From: Caviibacterium pharyngocola
Lineage (GTDB): Bacteria; Pseudomonadota; Gammaproteobacteria; Enterobacterales; Pasteurellaceae
Direction of reading: 5' to 3'
Length of the DNA: 64,000 bases
NCBI RefSeq assembly: GCF_002795405.1
Contig: NZ_PHGZ01000006.1
Coordinates: 1 to 64,000, forward strand
The translations under genes and the position numbers were made by a program. Shown one piece after another: positions 56,004 through 64,000 of this stretch. Every line of letters begins with the position of its first letter. Position 1 is the first letter of the stretch. Under the pieces are notes generated by a model that was not told where the DNA came from, did not search any database, and saw only the letters and a program-made list of their open reading frames with translations.

Positions 56004-57872
56004 ATGGAGCAAAACCCACAATCTCAGTTGAAATTGTTAATTGCACAGGGCAAGGAGCAAGGCTATTTAACGTATGCCGAAGTCAATGATCATCTGCCGG
56101 AAGAACTTGTCGATGCGGATCAGATCGAAGACATTATTCAGATGATTAATGATATGGGTATTCAGGTTCTGGAAACGGCGCCCGATGCCGATGATTTAAT
56201 GCTGAACGAAAACATCGCCGATGAAGATGCCGTTGAAGAAGCGACGCAAGTATTATCCAGCGTGGAAGCAGAGCTAGGACGTACGACGGATCCGGTGCGG
56301 ATGTATATGCGTGAAATGGGGAGCGTAGAGTTATTGACCCGTGAAGGCGAGATCGACATCGCAAAACGTATCGAAGAAGGCATTAACGAAGTACAAAGTG
56401 CGGTGGCGGCATATCCGGAATCCATTACTTATTTGCTTGAGCAATATGCACTGGTCGAAGAAGGCGGTATGCGTTTGGCGGATTTGATTACCGGCTTTGT
56501 CGATCCGAATGCCGTGGAGGAAGCGGATATTCCGGAAATTGACGCCTCTTTGTCGGATGAGGATGAAGAAAGCACCGAAGTCAGCGATGCCGAATTGGAT
56601 GAAGAAGACGAAGAAGAAAGCGAAGAAGAAAGCGGCGGCGATGACAGCGATTCCGATAATACTATCGATCCCGAAGTCGCGCGCGAAAAATTCGCCGAAT
56701 TGAAATTACAGCATCAAAAAACCTTGGACGCGATCTTAAAACACGGTCGTAGCAAAAAACAAGCGAAAGACCAAATCCAACTGTTAGCGGATATTTTCAC
56801 CCAATTCCGTTTGGTACCGAAACAATTCGATACTTTGGTTATCTCAATGCGTGAAATGATGAAACGCGTGCGTCAACAAGAACGCCATATCCAAAAAATG
56901 GTAGTGGATAACGCCAAAATGCCGAAAGCGGCGTTCCAAAAAGATTTTATCGGTCACGAAACTACGGATGTTTGGTTGGTTAAAGCCTTAACTTCCGGCA
57001 AAGCGTGGGCGGATAAATTGACCCAATACGAAGCACCGATTCGTCAATCTATCGAAAATTTAATTCAAATCGAGCAAGATACCGGTTTATCTGTGCAACA
57101 AATTCGTGATATTTGCGAACGCGTGTCGCAAGGCGAATTGAAAGCGCGTCGCGCGAAGAAAGAAATGGTCGAAGCAAACTTGCGTTTGGTGATCTCCATT
57201 GCGAAAAAATATACTAACCGCGGCTTACAATTCTTAGATCTGATTCAAGAAGGTAATATCGGCTTAATGAAAGCGGTGGATAAATTCGAATATCGTCGCG
57301 GCTATAAGTTCTCGACTTATGCGACGTGGTGGATTCGCCAAGCTATTACGCGCTCCATCGCCGACCAAGCGCGTACCATTCGTATTCCGGTGCATATGAT
57401 TGAAACGATTAACAAACTGAATCGTATTTCACGTCAAATGCTGCAAGAAATGGGACGCGAAGCTTCGCCGGAAGAATTGGCGGAAAGAATGGGTATGCCG
57501 GAAGACAAAATCCGTAAAGTGCTTAAAATCGCCAAAGAACCGATCTCAATGGAAACACCGATCGGTGATGACGATGATTCGCATTTAGGCGATTTTATCG
57601 AAGACAGCACCTTGGAACTTCCGTTAGATTCGGCAACGGCGCAAAGCTTAAAAGCAGCGACGCACGAAGTGCTCGAAGGCTTAACGCCGCGCGAAGCGAA
57701 AGTATTGCGGATGCGTTTCGGTATCGATATGAACACGGATCACACCTTGGAAGAAGTGGGCAAACAATTTGATGTAACGCGCGAACGTATTCGTCAAATC
57801 GAAGCCAAAGCGCTGCGCAAATTACGCCACCCAAGCCGTTCCGAAACTCTAAGAAGTTTCTTGGACGAATAA
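56004..57872 (+). CDS. rpoD: RNA polymerase primary sigma factor RpoD
   Basis: 622 residues (E. coli 613). Region 1.1 is at about 1-85, then an unusually acidic non-conserved part near 180-230 ([12 protein letters not shown]). Region 2 has [29 protein letters not shown] and [11 protein letters not shown]. Region 4 ends with [22 protein letters not shown]. Directs most growth-phase transcription. It follows dnaG by 74 bases, and a terminator follows. An uptake signal is at 56395. Confidence 0.99.
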   Translation: MEQNPQSQLKLLIAQGKEQGYLTYAEVNDHLPEELVDADQIEDIIQMINDMGIQVLETAPDADDLMLNENIADEDAVEEATQVLSSVEAELGRTTDPVRMYMREMGSVELLTREGEIDIAKRIEEGINEVQSAVAAYPESITYLLEQYALVEEGGMRLADLITGFVDPNAVEEADIPEIDASLSDEDEESTEVSDAELDEEDEEESEEESGGDDSDSDNTIDPEVAREKFAELKLQHQKTLDAILKHGRSKKQAKDQIQLLADIFTQFRLVPKQFDTLVISMREMMKRVRQQERHIQKMVVDNAKMPKAAFQKDFIGHETTDVWLVKALTSGKAWADKLTQYEAPIRQSIENLIQIEQDTGLSVQQIRDICERVSQGELKARRAKKEMVEANLRLVISIAKKYTNRGLQFLDLIQEGNIGLMKAVDKFEYRRGYKFSTYATWWIRQAITRSIADQARTIRIPVHMIETINKLNRISRQMLQEMGREASPEELAERMGMPEDKIRKVLKIAKEPISMETPIGDDDDSHLGDFIEDSTLELPLDSATAQSLKAATHEVLEGLTPREAKVLRMRFGIDMNTDHTLEEVGKQFDVTRERIRQIEAKALRKLRHPSRSETLRSFLDE

Positions 57873-57889
57873 GCCGTATTAACCGAATA

Positions 57890-57920
57890 AATAAGCCTGA
57901 TAAGAAATCGGGCTTATTTG
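57890..57920 (+). terminator. rpoD terminator
   Basis: AATAAGCCTGA (57890-57900) and TCGGGCTTATT (57908-57918) form an 11-bp stem with one T-G pair, 17 bases after the rpoD stop. The T-tract is short. Confidence 0.75.
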
Positions 57921-57951
57921 TTCAAAATTTATTCGGACGGGCTCCTTATCC

Positions 57952-57980
57952 TAGACTTTAAGCCTGTATTTCACTATAAT
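57952..57980 (+). promoter_or_regulatory. promoter of the tRNA gene
   Basis: TAGACT (57952-57957) and a perfect TATAAT (57975-57980) are separated by 17 bases. A start near 57987 gives a short 5' leader to the tRNA at 57995. Confidence 0.65.
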
Positions 57981-57994
57981 TCCGCAATCTTACC

Positions 57995-58071
57995 GCCCCC
58001 ATAGCTCAGTCGGTCAGAGCAGTCGACTCATAATCGATTGGTCACAGGTTCAAGTCCTGTTGGGGGCACCA
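57995..58071 (+). tRNA. tRNA with CAU anticodon, best fit tRNA-Ile2
   Basis: 77 bases folding as a standard tRNA: acceptor GCCCCCA/TGGGGGC, D arm GCTC/GAGC, anticodon stem GTCGA/TCGAT with loop CTCATAA (anticodon 58029-58031), T arm ACAGG/CCTGT, encoded CCA. CAU occurs in elongator Met, initiator Met and Ile2. The anticodon-variable region GACTCATAATCG and TTGGTC resembles enteric ileX. C4-G69 and C5-G68, reported TilS determinants for lysidine formation, are present. It is not the initiator because position 1 pairs normally. I favour Ile2 over elongator Met. Confidence 0.95.
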
Positions 58072-58079
58072 TATAGCTA

Positions 58080-58118
58080 AACAAAGCCTTTCGTAACTAA
58101 ACTGAAGGCTTTGTTTTT
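58080..58118 (+). terminator. tRNA terminator
   Basis: AACAAAGCCTT (58080-58090) pairs with AAGGCTTTGTT (58105-58115), followed by TTT. Strong 11-bp stem directly behind the tRNA. Confidence 0.85.
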
Positions 58119-58239
58119 ATCAGTAAAATCAATGAGTTCTATTCTTTTTCTTAACGTAGCTTAACGCGATATAGCGGCGCTAATCGTATTTTTTTGTAAC
58201 CAATGATGTAACTACAAACAAAGGCTTGTTATTATTTAG

Positions 58240-58383
58240 CTTTTGTGGTTACGTAAATTTTTAGATGCCGAAATCAAAAAACTAAGCCACAAGGAAAAAA
58301 TGTATTCCTTACTGGCAGCAATGGGCTAAGATCAGGTGAATGATTTTTTAGGTGATATCATAAAGCGATGTGTGGAATTATAG
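58240..58383 (+). pseudogene. relic of an unidentified gene in the tRNA islet
   Basis: A reading frame from 58240 gives about 29 helical, charged residues (including KFLDAEIKKLSHKEKMYSLL), then a TAA at 58327-58329, then 17 more residues (DQVNDFLGDIIKRCVEL) to a stop at 58381. The two halves join naturally if the TAA is read through, which suggests a decayed C-terminal gene piece. No start codon is seen. The rest of 58119-58557 is AT-rich and shows only a candidate promoter. I do not recognise the family. Confidence 0.45.
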
Positions 58384-58427
58384 TTAAATAGTTAATGTTA
58401 GGTGTTATCAGTAAATTAAACATTTTA

Positions 58428-58456
58428 TTGATTTTTTATATCGTACCATATACACT
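58428..58456 (+). promoter_or_regulatory. candidate promoter for the tRNA-islet genes
   Basis: TTGATT (58428-58433) and TACACT (58451-58456) have a 17-base spacer, about 100 bases before the small ORF with a strong ribosome-binding site. Confidence 0.4.
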
Positions 58457-58557
58457 AAATCTATAAATACAACTTTAGTAATTATGTAAAAGGTTTAACT
58501 CATATCTAAAACAGTATGAGTTTTGTTGACTATAGGTATAGGAAACGGAGGTGCACT

Positions 58558-58737
58558 ATGACATCAGTAGCATTAAGCCTTACATCAGAAAACCGCCTCT
58601 ACCGAGTGTTAAAAGAAAATAAAGATAATTATACGATCGATTCAAAAGGTCAGGTGAATCTAAAACCCGAATACGCCAATGAAAAATTTAAGTCGGTATT
58701 GATTAAGTTAAAGGATGTAAAAGTTCAAGCTAAATAA
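58558..58737 (+). CDS. small unknown protein in the tRNA islet
   Basis: 59 residues from ATG 58558, which has GGAGGTG five bases upstream, one of the strongest ribosome-binding sites in the window. The frame is open 14 codons further but without such a site. The protein is basic and mixed in charge (NRLYRVLKENKDNY near the middle, LIKLKDVKVQAK at the end), with no membrane helix, signal or Cys. I do not recognise a family. Two bases separate it from the membrane-protein gene downstream, which has no ribosome-binding site of its own, so the two are probably coupled. Strongly AT-rich, unlike bamD and rpoD. Confidence 0.65.
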   Translation: MTSVALSLTSENRLYRVLKENKDNYTIDSKGQVNLKPEYANEKFKSVLIKLKDVKVQAK

Positions 58738-58739
58738 AT

Positions 58740-59532
58740 ATGGAATCTTTAAGTATCTTAGTGATTGCAATTACAGGTTTTTTGTATGTGAATTTAAGCT
58801 TAACTACTCGATATAAATTTAAGCGCTCCGAAGATTGGAGCGCTTATTTATATGTAGCAGGTTGGGGTGTCTGTTTTTTCTTCGTCGCTTGGTGCATTAT
58901 TTCATTATTGAGTAGTTTGGGGTGGCTTAGAGAGATCTATAATTTGTTATCTATGAAAATAAACGTTGATAGGATTGTAATGACTTCTAATAACTTAGAA
59001 GAAAAAAAGAACCTATTAAAGCTCGTAGCTATATGCGTTTTAAGTATAATACTGGCATTTCTTGTTGGTATTGGTAACAGAGTATATTATAAACTCTATG
59101 CTGATGGAAAATTAAAATCTTTATCTAAGCTTATTAGTAATAATCCATTTGAATCACTTGTTTTAGAATCCCATATTAGATCCTTTCCTGTGTTGGTAAC
59201 ATTGTCCTCTAATAAAGTTTATGTAGGGATTGTCCCTTCGGCTCCTCTACTTGAAGATGGGCGATATAGAATATATTTCTTTATTACCATTATTGAGTGG
59301 GTATAGAGAATCCGGTACTTTAGGTGTTATCTTTACGACAAACTACTATAATCACTACAATGAGTTCTTATTTGATAGTGCAGAATCGTTAAGTTTAGAT
59401 GACTTTAATATAACCTTTCCTATTTCTGAAATATTAAGTATTTCTTTATTTGATATGGAAACTTACAACAAGTTTCAAAGTAAAATCAGCTCATATTCTA
59501 TTAAACGTTATTTTAGTAAAACTAAAAAATAA
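58740..59532 (+). pseudogene. membrane protein gene broken by one frameshift
   Basis: The first frame (58740-59306) encodes three hydrophobic helices (about residues 1-20, 33-62 and 92-115) and a soluble part reaching NKVYVGIVPSAPLLEDG. It then runs into a poor tail and stops. A second frame (to 59532) continues with DIEYISLLPLLSGYRESG and about 80 more residues. Removing one G from the GGG at 59259-59261 joins both into one frame of about 263 residues. I infer a frameshifted gene, but programmed frameshifting or a sequence error would look the same. The predicted topology is three membrane segments near the N-terminus, then a cytosolic or periplasmic domain. No family recognised. It follows the small ORF by two bases. 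Confidence 0.65.
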
Positions 59533-59672
59533 CTAGAACGATACTCGAAAATAAAAATTACGCCTTAATAAATATTGATCGTTGGATAAATGGAAACATT
59601 GTTTTTTGATATCAAAGACGTTTATCGGCACAAAACATTATAAAACGTATATAGATAAGAAAAAGTGCGGTC

Positions 59673-59717
59673 AAAAAAAGCACCCTAATCGGCATATTGC
59701 CTTTCGGGTGCTTTTTT
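59673..59717. terminator. bidirectional terminator after bamD
   Basis: AAAAAAAGCACCC (59673-59685) pairs with GGGTGCTTTTTT (59706-59717), giving T-runs on both strands. It ends bamD on the minus strand and may end the islet transcript on the plus strand. An uptake signal (59661-59671) is adjacent. Confidence 0.8.
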
Positions 59718-59728
59718 CAAATCAAGGA

Positions 59729-60517
59729 TTATTTTTGCGGAACGGTTAAATTCGGTTCGGCCGGTTTTTCAACATCGGCAAAGCGTTTGCCTTGGTTGGC
59801 TTGAATTAAACTTTCCGTTTGGTTCGCCAAATGAGTTAAATTCATTTTTTCATAAGCTTCTTTCATTAACGGCAAGGCGTCTAATGTGGCTTGCGTATCC
59901 GAATATTGTTGCAACATTCCGACTACACGGTTCGCCACGGCAACGTGCGCGTCGCGTTTCGCGTAGAATTTTGCGATAGATAATTCGTGGCGCGCCAAAC
60001 TTGCTTTGATGTATGCCATACGCGCAAGAGCGTCTTGTGCATACGCGCTGTTAGGGAAATGTTGCACCAAGGTTTGGAAGTTGGCAAACGCCGCTTTGAT
60101 TGAGGTGCTTTCGCGGGTGGCGCGATCCACACCGAAGAAATCTTGGAAGAAGTTTTCACCTAAGGCAAAGTTGGTCAAACCGGTCATATAAAGCACATAA
60201 TCCAAGTTTTGACTGTTCGGAAATTGCTGAATGAAACGATCCGCCGTGACTAAGGTTTTAGTGTAATCTTGCGATTTATAATAGGCGTAAATCAAATTCA
60301 ACTGTGTTTGTTCGCTGTAGCTCGTGCCCGGAAAACGGTTTTTAACGGCTTCCAAATAACGAATCGCTTGAGAATAATCCCCGTCTTGCAAATAAGTTTG
60401 GCTTTTACCGTAGAGTTCCTGTTCGGTACCGTCCTCGACTTCTTTACCTGAACTTGAACAGCCGGCGACCGCCAATGCGGTGAATGCGATGAGCGTCAAT
60501 GATTTAAATTTACGCAT
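59729..60517 (-). CDS. bamD: outer membrane protein assembly factor BamD
   Basis: 262 residues from ATG 60517 with AAGGA before it; the longer frame adds eight residues without such a site. BamD is an essential lipoprotein of the beta-barrel assembly machine, also called ComL in Haemophilus. The lipobox LAVAGC is at about 15-20. Five TPR repeats follow, for example SQAIRYLEAVKNRFPG and LVTADRFIQQFPNSQN. Divergent from rluD, as in H. influenzae and E. coli. Confidence 0.97.
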   Translation of the reverse strand: MRKFKSLTLIAFTALAVAGCSSSGKEVEDGTEQELYGKSQTYLQDGDYSQAIRYLEAVKNRFPGTSYSEQTQLNLIYAYYKSQDYTKTLVTADRFIQQFPNSQNLDYVLYMTGLTNFALGENFFQDFFGVDRATRESTSIKAAFANFQTLVQHFPNSAYAQDALARMAYIKASLARHELSIAKFYAKRDAHVAVANRVVGMLQQYSDTQATLDALPLMKEAYEKMNLTHLANQTESLIQANQGKRFADVEKPAEPNLTVPQK

Positions 60518-60618
60518 TGATGAATCCTTTTTTACGAGCAATGATAAATGAGTTACAATAATCCGATATTGTATAGAACATTGCTAAATAAGCAAACTAT
60601 TAACGGATTTTTTTATTT

Positions 60619-61593
60619 ATGGCACAAATCACTTTGTCGGCTGAAGTTCAGCCGGAACAAATGGGACAACGTTTAGACCAAACTTTAGCGGAAATGTTCC
60701 CTGATTATTCGCGTTCTCGATTAAAAACGTGGATTGAAGAAGGCTTGGTCTTAGTCAACGGCGAAAAAATTACCGTACCGCGCACGAAAGTGTACGGCGG
60801 CGAATCGGTGGAAATTAGCGTTGAAGTGGAGGATGAAAACCGTTTTGCGCCGGAAAATATTCCGTTAAATATTGTTTATGAAGACGAACATATTTTGGTG
60901 ATCAATAAGCCGAAAGATTTTGTCGTGCATCCGGGCGCGGGTAATCCGAGCGGCACGGTGTTAAATGCCTTGCTTTATCATTATCCGCAGATCGCCGAAG
61001 TGCCGCGTGCCGGCATCGTTCATCGTTTGGATAAAGATACCACGGGTTTAATGGTGGTGGCGAAAACCATACCGGCACAAACCAAATTGGTGCGCGATTT
61101 GCAGAAGCGAAAAATTACCCGTGAATACGAAGCCGTCGCTTACGGCATTATGACCCAAGGCGGTACGGTGGATCAGCCGATGGCGCGTCACCCGACCAAG
61201 CGCACGCATATGGCGGTACATCCTTTGGGCAAACCGGCGGTGACTCATTATCGAATTATGGAACGTTTTCGTAATTACACCCGTTTGCGTTTACGTCTTG
61301 AAACGGGACGAACTCACCAAATTCGCGTGCATATGGCGCATATCGCGCATCCGTTGCTGGGCGATCAAACTTACGGCGGTCGTCCGCGTCCGCCGAAAAA
61401 TGCCGGCGAAGCCTTTACTACGGTGCTGCGCGAATTTAAACGCCAAGCGTTGCATGCCGTAATGTTACGTTTGGAACATCCGATTACCGGCGAATTAATG
61501 GAATGGTACGCGCCGTTGCCGGAGGATTTCGTCCGATTAATCGAAGCGTTAAAAGCGGATTATCTTGAACATAAAGACGAATTGGATTATTAA
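60619..61593 (+). CDS. rluD: 23S rRNA pseudouridine(1911/1915/1917) synthase RluD
   Basis: 324 residues (E. coli 326). An N-terminal S4 domain (about 14-80, with QRLDQTLAEMFPDYSRSRLKTW-like sequence) precedes the catalytic domain with HRLDKDTTG near residue 135. RluD modifies helix 69 of 23S rRNA, which affects ribosome assembly and termination. pgeF starts one base after the stop. Divergent from bamD. Confidence 0.97.
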   Translation: MAQITLSAEVQPEQMGQRLDQTLAEMFPDYSRSRLKTWIEEGLVLVNGEKITVPRTKVYGGESVEISVEVEDENRFAPENIPLNIVYEDEHILVINKPKDFVVHPGAGNPSGTVLNALLYHYPQIAEVPRAGIVHRLDKDTTGLMVVAKTIPAQTKLVRDLQKRKITREYEAVAYGIMTQGGTVDQPMARHPTKRTHMAVHPLGKPAVTHYRIMERFRNYTRLRLRLETGRTHQIRVHMAHIAHPLLGDQTYGGRPRPPKNAGEAFTTVLREFKRQALHAVMLRLEHPITGELMEWYAPLPEDFVRLIEALKADYLEHKDELDY

Positions 61594-61594
61594 A

Positions 61595-62332
61595 ATGGAT
61601 TCAATCAAACCGAATTGGAACGTCGCCGCGCAGGTGCACGCTTTCACCACCACGCGCCGCGGCGGTGTGAGTGTCGCTCCTTACGACAGTTTTAATTTAG
61701 GCGATCACGTCGGCGATGAAAAAAGTGCGGTGAAAATTAACCGTACTTTATTGGTCGAACGTTTCGGCTTGCCGCAATTTCCGCTATTTTTAACCCAAAC
61801 CCACAGCACGAAAGTAATTCGTTTGCCTTATGCGGGCGACAATGTGGAAGCCGACGCAGTTTATACCAATCAGCCGAATCAAGTGTGTTTAGTGATGACC
61901 GCCGATTGTCTGCCCGTGCTTTTGAGTAATGCTCAAGGCAATGAAGTCGCGGCGGCACACGCCGGTTGGCGCGGTTTGTGCGACGGCATTTTGGAACAAA
62001 CGGTGCAGTGTTTTCACTCGCCGCGTGAGGAAATTGTCGCGTGGTTAGGACCGGCGATCGGGCCGACTTGCTTTCAAGTAGGGCGCGAAGTGGTCGATCA
62101 ATTTATGGCGCAAGATCCGCAAGCGGAAACGGCATTTGTGGCGGATCCGGATTGTGCGGGAAAATATTTGGGTAATTTATATCAACTTGCCACGCAACGC
62201 TTGAATCGTCTCGGCATTCGTCATATTTACGGCGGTGAACATTGTACTTATTCGGAAAAGGAACGTTTTTTTTCTTTCCGGCGGGAAAGCAAAACCGGCA
62301 GAATGGCATCGTTAATTTGGTTTGAAGAATAG
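61595..62332 (+). CDS. pgeF: purine nucleoside-acting laccase-domain protein PgeF (YfiH)
   Basis: 245 residues from ATG 61595, one base after the rluD stop; the frame upstream overlaps rluD. YfiH/PgeF was once called polyphenol oxidase; later work links it to peptidoglycan editing and purine nucleoside chemistry. Conserved metal residues are in LTQTHSTKV (about 65-73), MTADCLPVLL (about 98-107) and AAHAGWRGL (about 118-126). The order rluD-pgeF after bamD is conserved. An uptake signal is at 61721. Confidence 0.95.
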   Translation: MDSIKPNWNVAAQVHAFTTTRRGGVSVAPYDSFNLGDHVGDEKSAVKINRTLLVERFGLPQFPLFLTQTHSTKVIRLPYAGDNVEADAVYTNQPNQVCLVMTADCLPVLLSNAQGNEVAAAHAGWRGLCDGILEQTVQCFHSPREEIVAWLGPAIGPTCFQVGREVVDQFMAQDPQAETAFVADPDCAGKYLGNLYQLATQRLNRLGIRHIYGGEHCTYSEKERFFSFRRESKTGRMASLIWFEE

Positions 62333-62336
62333 CGGG

Positions 62337-62936
62337 TTATTTTTTCTTTAATTTATTCCACACTTTATCTTCTTGCCCGCGCCATAAACGTTGAATATTA
62401 TCGTGATGTCGATAAACCAACAAACAACAAACCAAGGCGACCGGAAAGGTAAATTCCGGTTTGAACCACCACACATAAAACGGCACGGCTAAGGCGGTAA
62501 TCACCGCGCTTAACGAAGAATAACCGCTAATCAGAAAAACCAACAGCCAAGTGCCGATCATCGAACCCGCAACACCCCACGCAATCGGCGCAATCGCACC
62601 GAAGGCGGTGGCGACGCCTTTGCCGCCTTTGAATTGAAAGAAAATCGGGAAAATATGTCCCAAGCAAGCGCCGAGCGCTACCATTCCCAATTCGAACTGG
62701 GTTAAACCTAAATAATAGCCCGCCCAAACCGGCAACATTCCTTTTAAAATATCGAACAATAATACCGCCAATGCCGCCCAACGCCCGCCGATACGCAATA
62801 CATTGGTTGCGCCCGGATTGTGCGAACCGTTTTCGCGCGGATCCGGCAAGCCGAGCAATCGACACAATAAAATGGCGCTCGAAATCGAACCCAATAAATA
62901 GGCGAATAGCAGATAAAAAAGGGCGAAAAGGCTCAT
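62337..62936 (-). CDS. plsY: acyl-phosphate:glycerol-3-phosphate acyltransferase PlsY
   Basis: 199 residues from ATG 62936, with AGGTG upstream. The open frame adds 17 residues that are not hydrophobic and overlap the folB promoter region. Inner-membrane enzyme that makes lysophosphatidic acid from acyl-phosphate and glycerol-3-phosphate. Motifs: GSISSA near the start, [14 protein letters not shown] (about 33-46) and GGKGVAT (about 104-110). Five membrane helices. Four bases separate its stop from the convergent pgeF stop. Confidence 0.95.
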   Translation of the reverse strand: MSLFALFYLLFAYLLGSISSAILLCRLLGLPDPRENGSHNPGATNVLRIGGRWAALAVLLFDILKGMLPVWAGYYLGLTQFELGMVALGACLGHIFPIFFQFKGGKGVATAFGAIAPIAWGVAGSMIGTWLLVFLISGYSSLSAVITALAVPFYVWWFKPEFTFPVALVCCLLVYRHHDNIQRLWRGQEDKVWNKLKKK

Positions 62937-63036
62937 TTGCGGACACCTGAATGTATAAAAAGAAAAAATCGTTCGTCTATTGTACATAAAGTTGATAGCA
63001 TACGCCTAATAGTATTTTACTGATCAGAGGTATAAA

Positions 63037-63393
63037 GTGACGGATCGCATTTTTATTGAAGAATTGGTCGTATTCGCGCAAATCGGCGTTTACGATTGGG
63101 AACAACAGATCAAACAAAAATTGGTTTTCGATATCGAAATGGCGTGGGACGCTCGTAGAGCGGCGAAAACGGACGATGTTGCATATTGCTTGAATTATGC
63201 CGAAGTCAGCGAATTTATTCTTGACTATGTGCAATCCAAACCTTTTCTATTAATCGAACGCGTGGCTTACGAAGTCGCCGAGCAATTACGCGCGCGTTTC
63301 GGTATTCCTTGGTTGCGTTTGAAATTGAGTAAACCGAAAGCCGTTGCGCAGGCGCGTAATGTCGGCATTATCATCGAACAAGGCGAATGTTGA
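63037..63393 (+). CDS. folB: dihydroneopterin aldolase
   Basis: 118 residues (E. coli 122), start GTG 63037 with AGAGG six bases upstream. Converts 7,8-dihydroneopterin to 6-hydroxymethyl-dihydropterin for folate synthesis. The N-terminal IFIEELVVFAQIGVYDWEQ includes the conserved Glu and Tyr, and the C-terminal RLKLSKPKAV contains the catalytic Lys. Divergent from plsY, as in enterics. The stop overlaps the next start (TGATG). Confidence 0.95.
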   Translation: MTDRIFIEELVVFAQIGVYDWEQQIKQKLVFDIEMAWDARRAAKTDDVAYCLNYAEVSEFILDYVQSKPFLLIERVAYEVAEQLRARFGIPWLRLKLSKPKAVAQARNVGIIIEQGEC

Positions 63394-64000
63394 TGCAAAA
63401 GTTAGGTTACGGCTATTTTTGTTTGATTATCGCCACGCTGTTTTGGGGCGGAAATTATATGTTCGGCAAAATGCTCAGTCGAGAAATCGCGCCGATAATT
63501 CTCAATTATGCGCGTTGGTTTCCCGCTGCGTTGATTTTATTGCTGCTGTTCGGCAAACGGTTGCCGCAATTTTCTGCGTTGATCGGCAAAAATCTGCCGA
63601 TTTTAACCGCACTTGCCTTGCTCGGCGTGGTGATTTTCCCTGTGTTTTTATATCAAGGTTTGCAAACTACCACGGCACTGAACGCCAGTATTTATTTGGC
63701 GGTAGTGCCGATTGTGGTGCTGTTTTTAAATCGTTTGGTGTTCGGCGATCCGATTCGTCCGCAGGTGCTTATCGGCGCATTGATCAGTTTTATCGGCGTA
63801 TTGTGGCTGTTAAGTCACGGTGAACCGAGCCGCTTGCTGGCGTTTAATGTGAATACGGGAGATTTATGGGCGATCGGCTCGGCGATCAGTTGGGCGATTT
63901 ATTGTTGTATCATTCGTTTCCGTCCCGCCGCATTGCCGAATGCCGTAATGCTGACTTCGCAAGTGGTCATCGCAATGCTGCTGTTTACGCCGGTGTTTGC
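63393..64000 (+). CDS. EamA/DMT-family transporter, 5' part only
   Basis: 202 complete codons are in the window and the frame runs off the right edge. ATG 63393 overlaps the folB stop. At least six hydrophobic helices are visible, starting GYGYFCLIIATLFWGGNYM, which is the EamA N-terminus, with a second repeat beginning near DLWAIGSAISWAIYC (about 156-170). Typically an inner-membrane exporter of metabolites; substrate unknown. Coupling to folB is by overlap only. An uptake signal lies at 63606-63614. Confidence 0.8.
   Translation, partial: MQKLGYGYFCLIIATLFWGGNYMFGKMLSREIAPIILNYARWFPAALILLLLFGKRLPQFSALIGKNLPILTALALLGVVIFPVFLYQGLQTTTALNASIYLAVVPIVVLFLNRLVFGDPIRPQVLIGALISFIGVLWLLSHGEPSRLLAFNVNTGDLWAIGSAISWAIYCCIIRFRPAALPNAVMLTSQVVIAMLLFTPVF

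Larger units (their letters stand above)
2253..63614. repeat. dispersed Haemophilus-type DNA uptake signals, about 50 copies
   Basis: The 9-base core AAGTGCGGT or its complement recurs in both orientations; coordinates span the first to last copy. Starts I located: 2253, 3761, 5897, 8051, 8423, 8901, 8918, 9460, 9843, 10000, 12226, 12238, 12995, 15079, 15119, 15539, 16475, 17364, 19221, 20837, 20924, 22576, 23584, 24128, 25984, 29029, 29378, 31658, 33029, 33459, 35330, 37068, 37592, 40224, 42950, 42966, 44629, 45757, 46780, 47395, 49764, 51001, 51945, 53222, 54480, 55645, 56395, 59661, 61721, 63606. These mark DNA for uptake by natural competence. The ISAs1 relic and the tRNA islet have none. 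Confidence 0.9.

Noticed and set aside
56497-56703. Lys-rich frame within rpoD
   Set aside because: It is the shifted reading of the acidic stretch of RpoD and has no start signals.
58072-59660. Prophage or integrative element at the tRNA
   Set aside because: No integrase, no direct repeat of the tRNA 3' end and no phage structural gene could be found; only relic-like and unknown genes.
1-64000. CRISPR arrays or long tandem repeats
   Set aside because: Only short dispersed uptake signals and single palindromes were seen; no regularly spaced repeats with unique spacers.

Overview
The window looks like a chromosomal stretch of a Pasteurellaceae species. The main evidence is about 50 copies of the Haemophilus-type DNA uptake signal core (AAGTGCGGT or its complement), roughly one per 1.3 kb. 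Several of these are inverted pairs serving as terminator stems. Gene neighbourhoods also match what is known for Haemophilus/Pasteurella: narQ-murB-rpoH, bamD/rluD/pgeF, napFDAGHBC, rpsU-dnaG-rpoD. I cannot name the species; core genes look clearly more GC-rich than H. influenzae.

Layout. 1-1290: the last bases of a 5S rRNA and an AT-rich ISAs1-family transposase ORF that has lost catalytic residues. 1294-7151 (minus strand): dusA, a ClC antiporter, and a nucleoside salvage group (nupC, deoB, deoD). 7381-9959: a YczE-like membrane protein and two lipooligosaccharide glycosyltransferases. 10046-12202: rpsP-rimM-trmD-rplS behind a clear promoter and a leader hairpin. 12265-22679: pnuC, rapA, rluA, yihI, a DUF2489 gene, hemN, yjgR, ychJ, yihY, dtd. 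22861-29977: gltS and dppABCDF. 30138-32923: an AT-rich McrBC type IV restriction pair set between dppF and tkt. 33046-39385 (minus): tkt, rpoH, a DUF2322 gene, murB, narQ. 39595-45630: the periplasmic nitrate reductase operon napFDAGHBC, divergent from its sensor narQ. 45892-51880: pnp, nlpI, deaD and a DUF6882-like gene. 51955-53605 (minus): tsaD, tdk. 53824-57872: the macromolecular synthesis operon rpsU-dnaG-rpoD. 57995-58071: a CAU tRNA that looks like tRNA-Ile2. 58080-59620: an AT-rich islet with a decayed gene relic, a small ORF with a strong Shine-Dalgarno and a membrane-protein gene broken by one frameshift. 59729 to the end: bamD, rluD, pgeF, plsY, folB and the start of an EamA transporter.

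Most of the window is conserved housekeeping DNA. The accessory parts are the ISAs1 relic, McrBC and the tRNA-linked islet. McrBC is a known system; the two-gene islet is the only locus I could not assign to a described family, and its second gene is probably inactive. The other points of interest are regulatory: leader hairpins before rpsP, gltS, pnp and deaD; an uptake-signal hairpin covering the napG ribosome-binding site; a 21-bp palindrome upstream of rpoH; a PurR-like operator before deoB; and a GcvB-like target before dppA.
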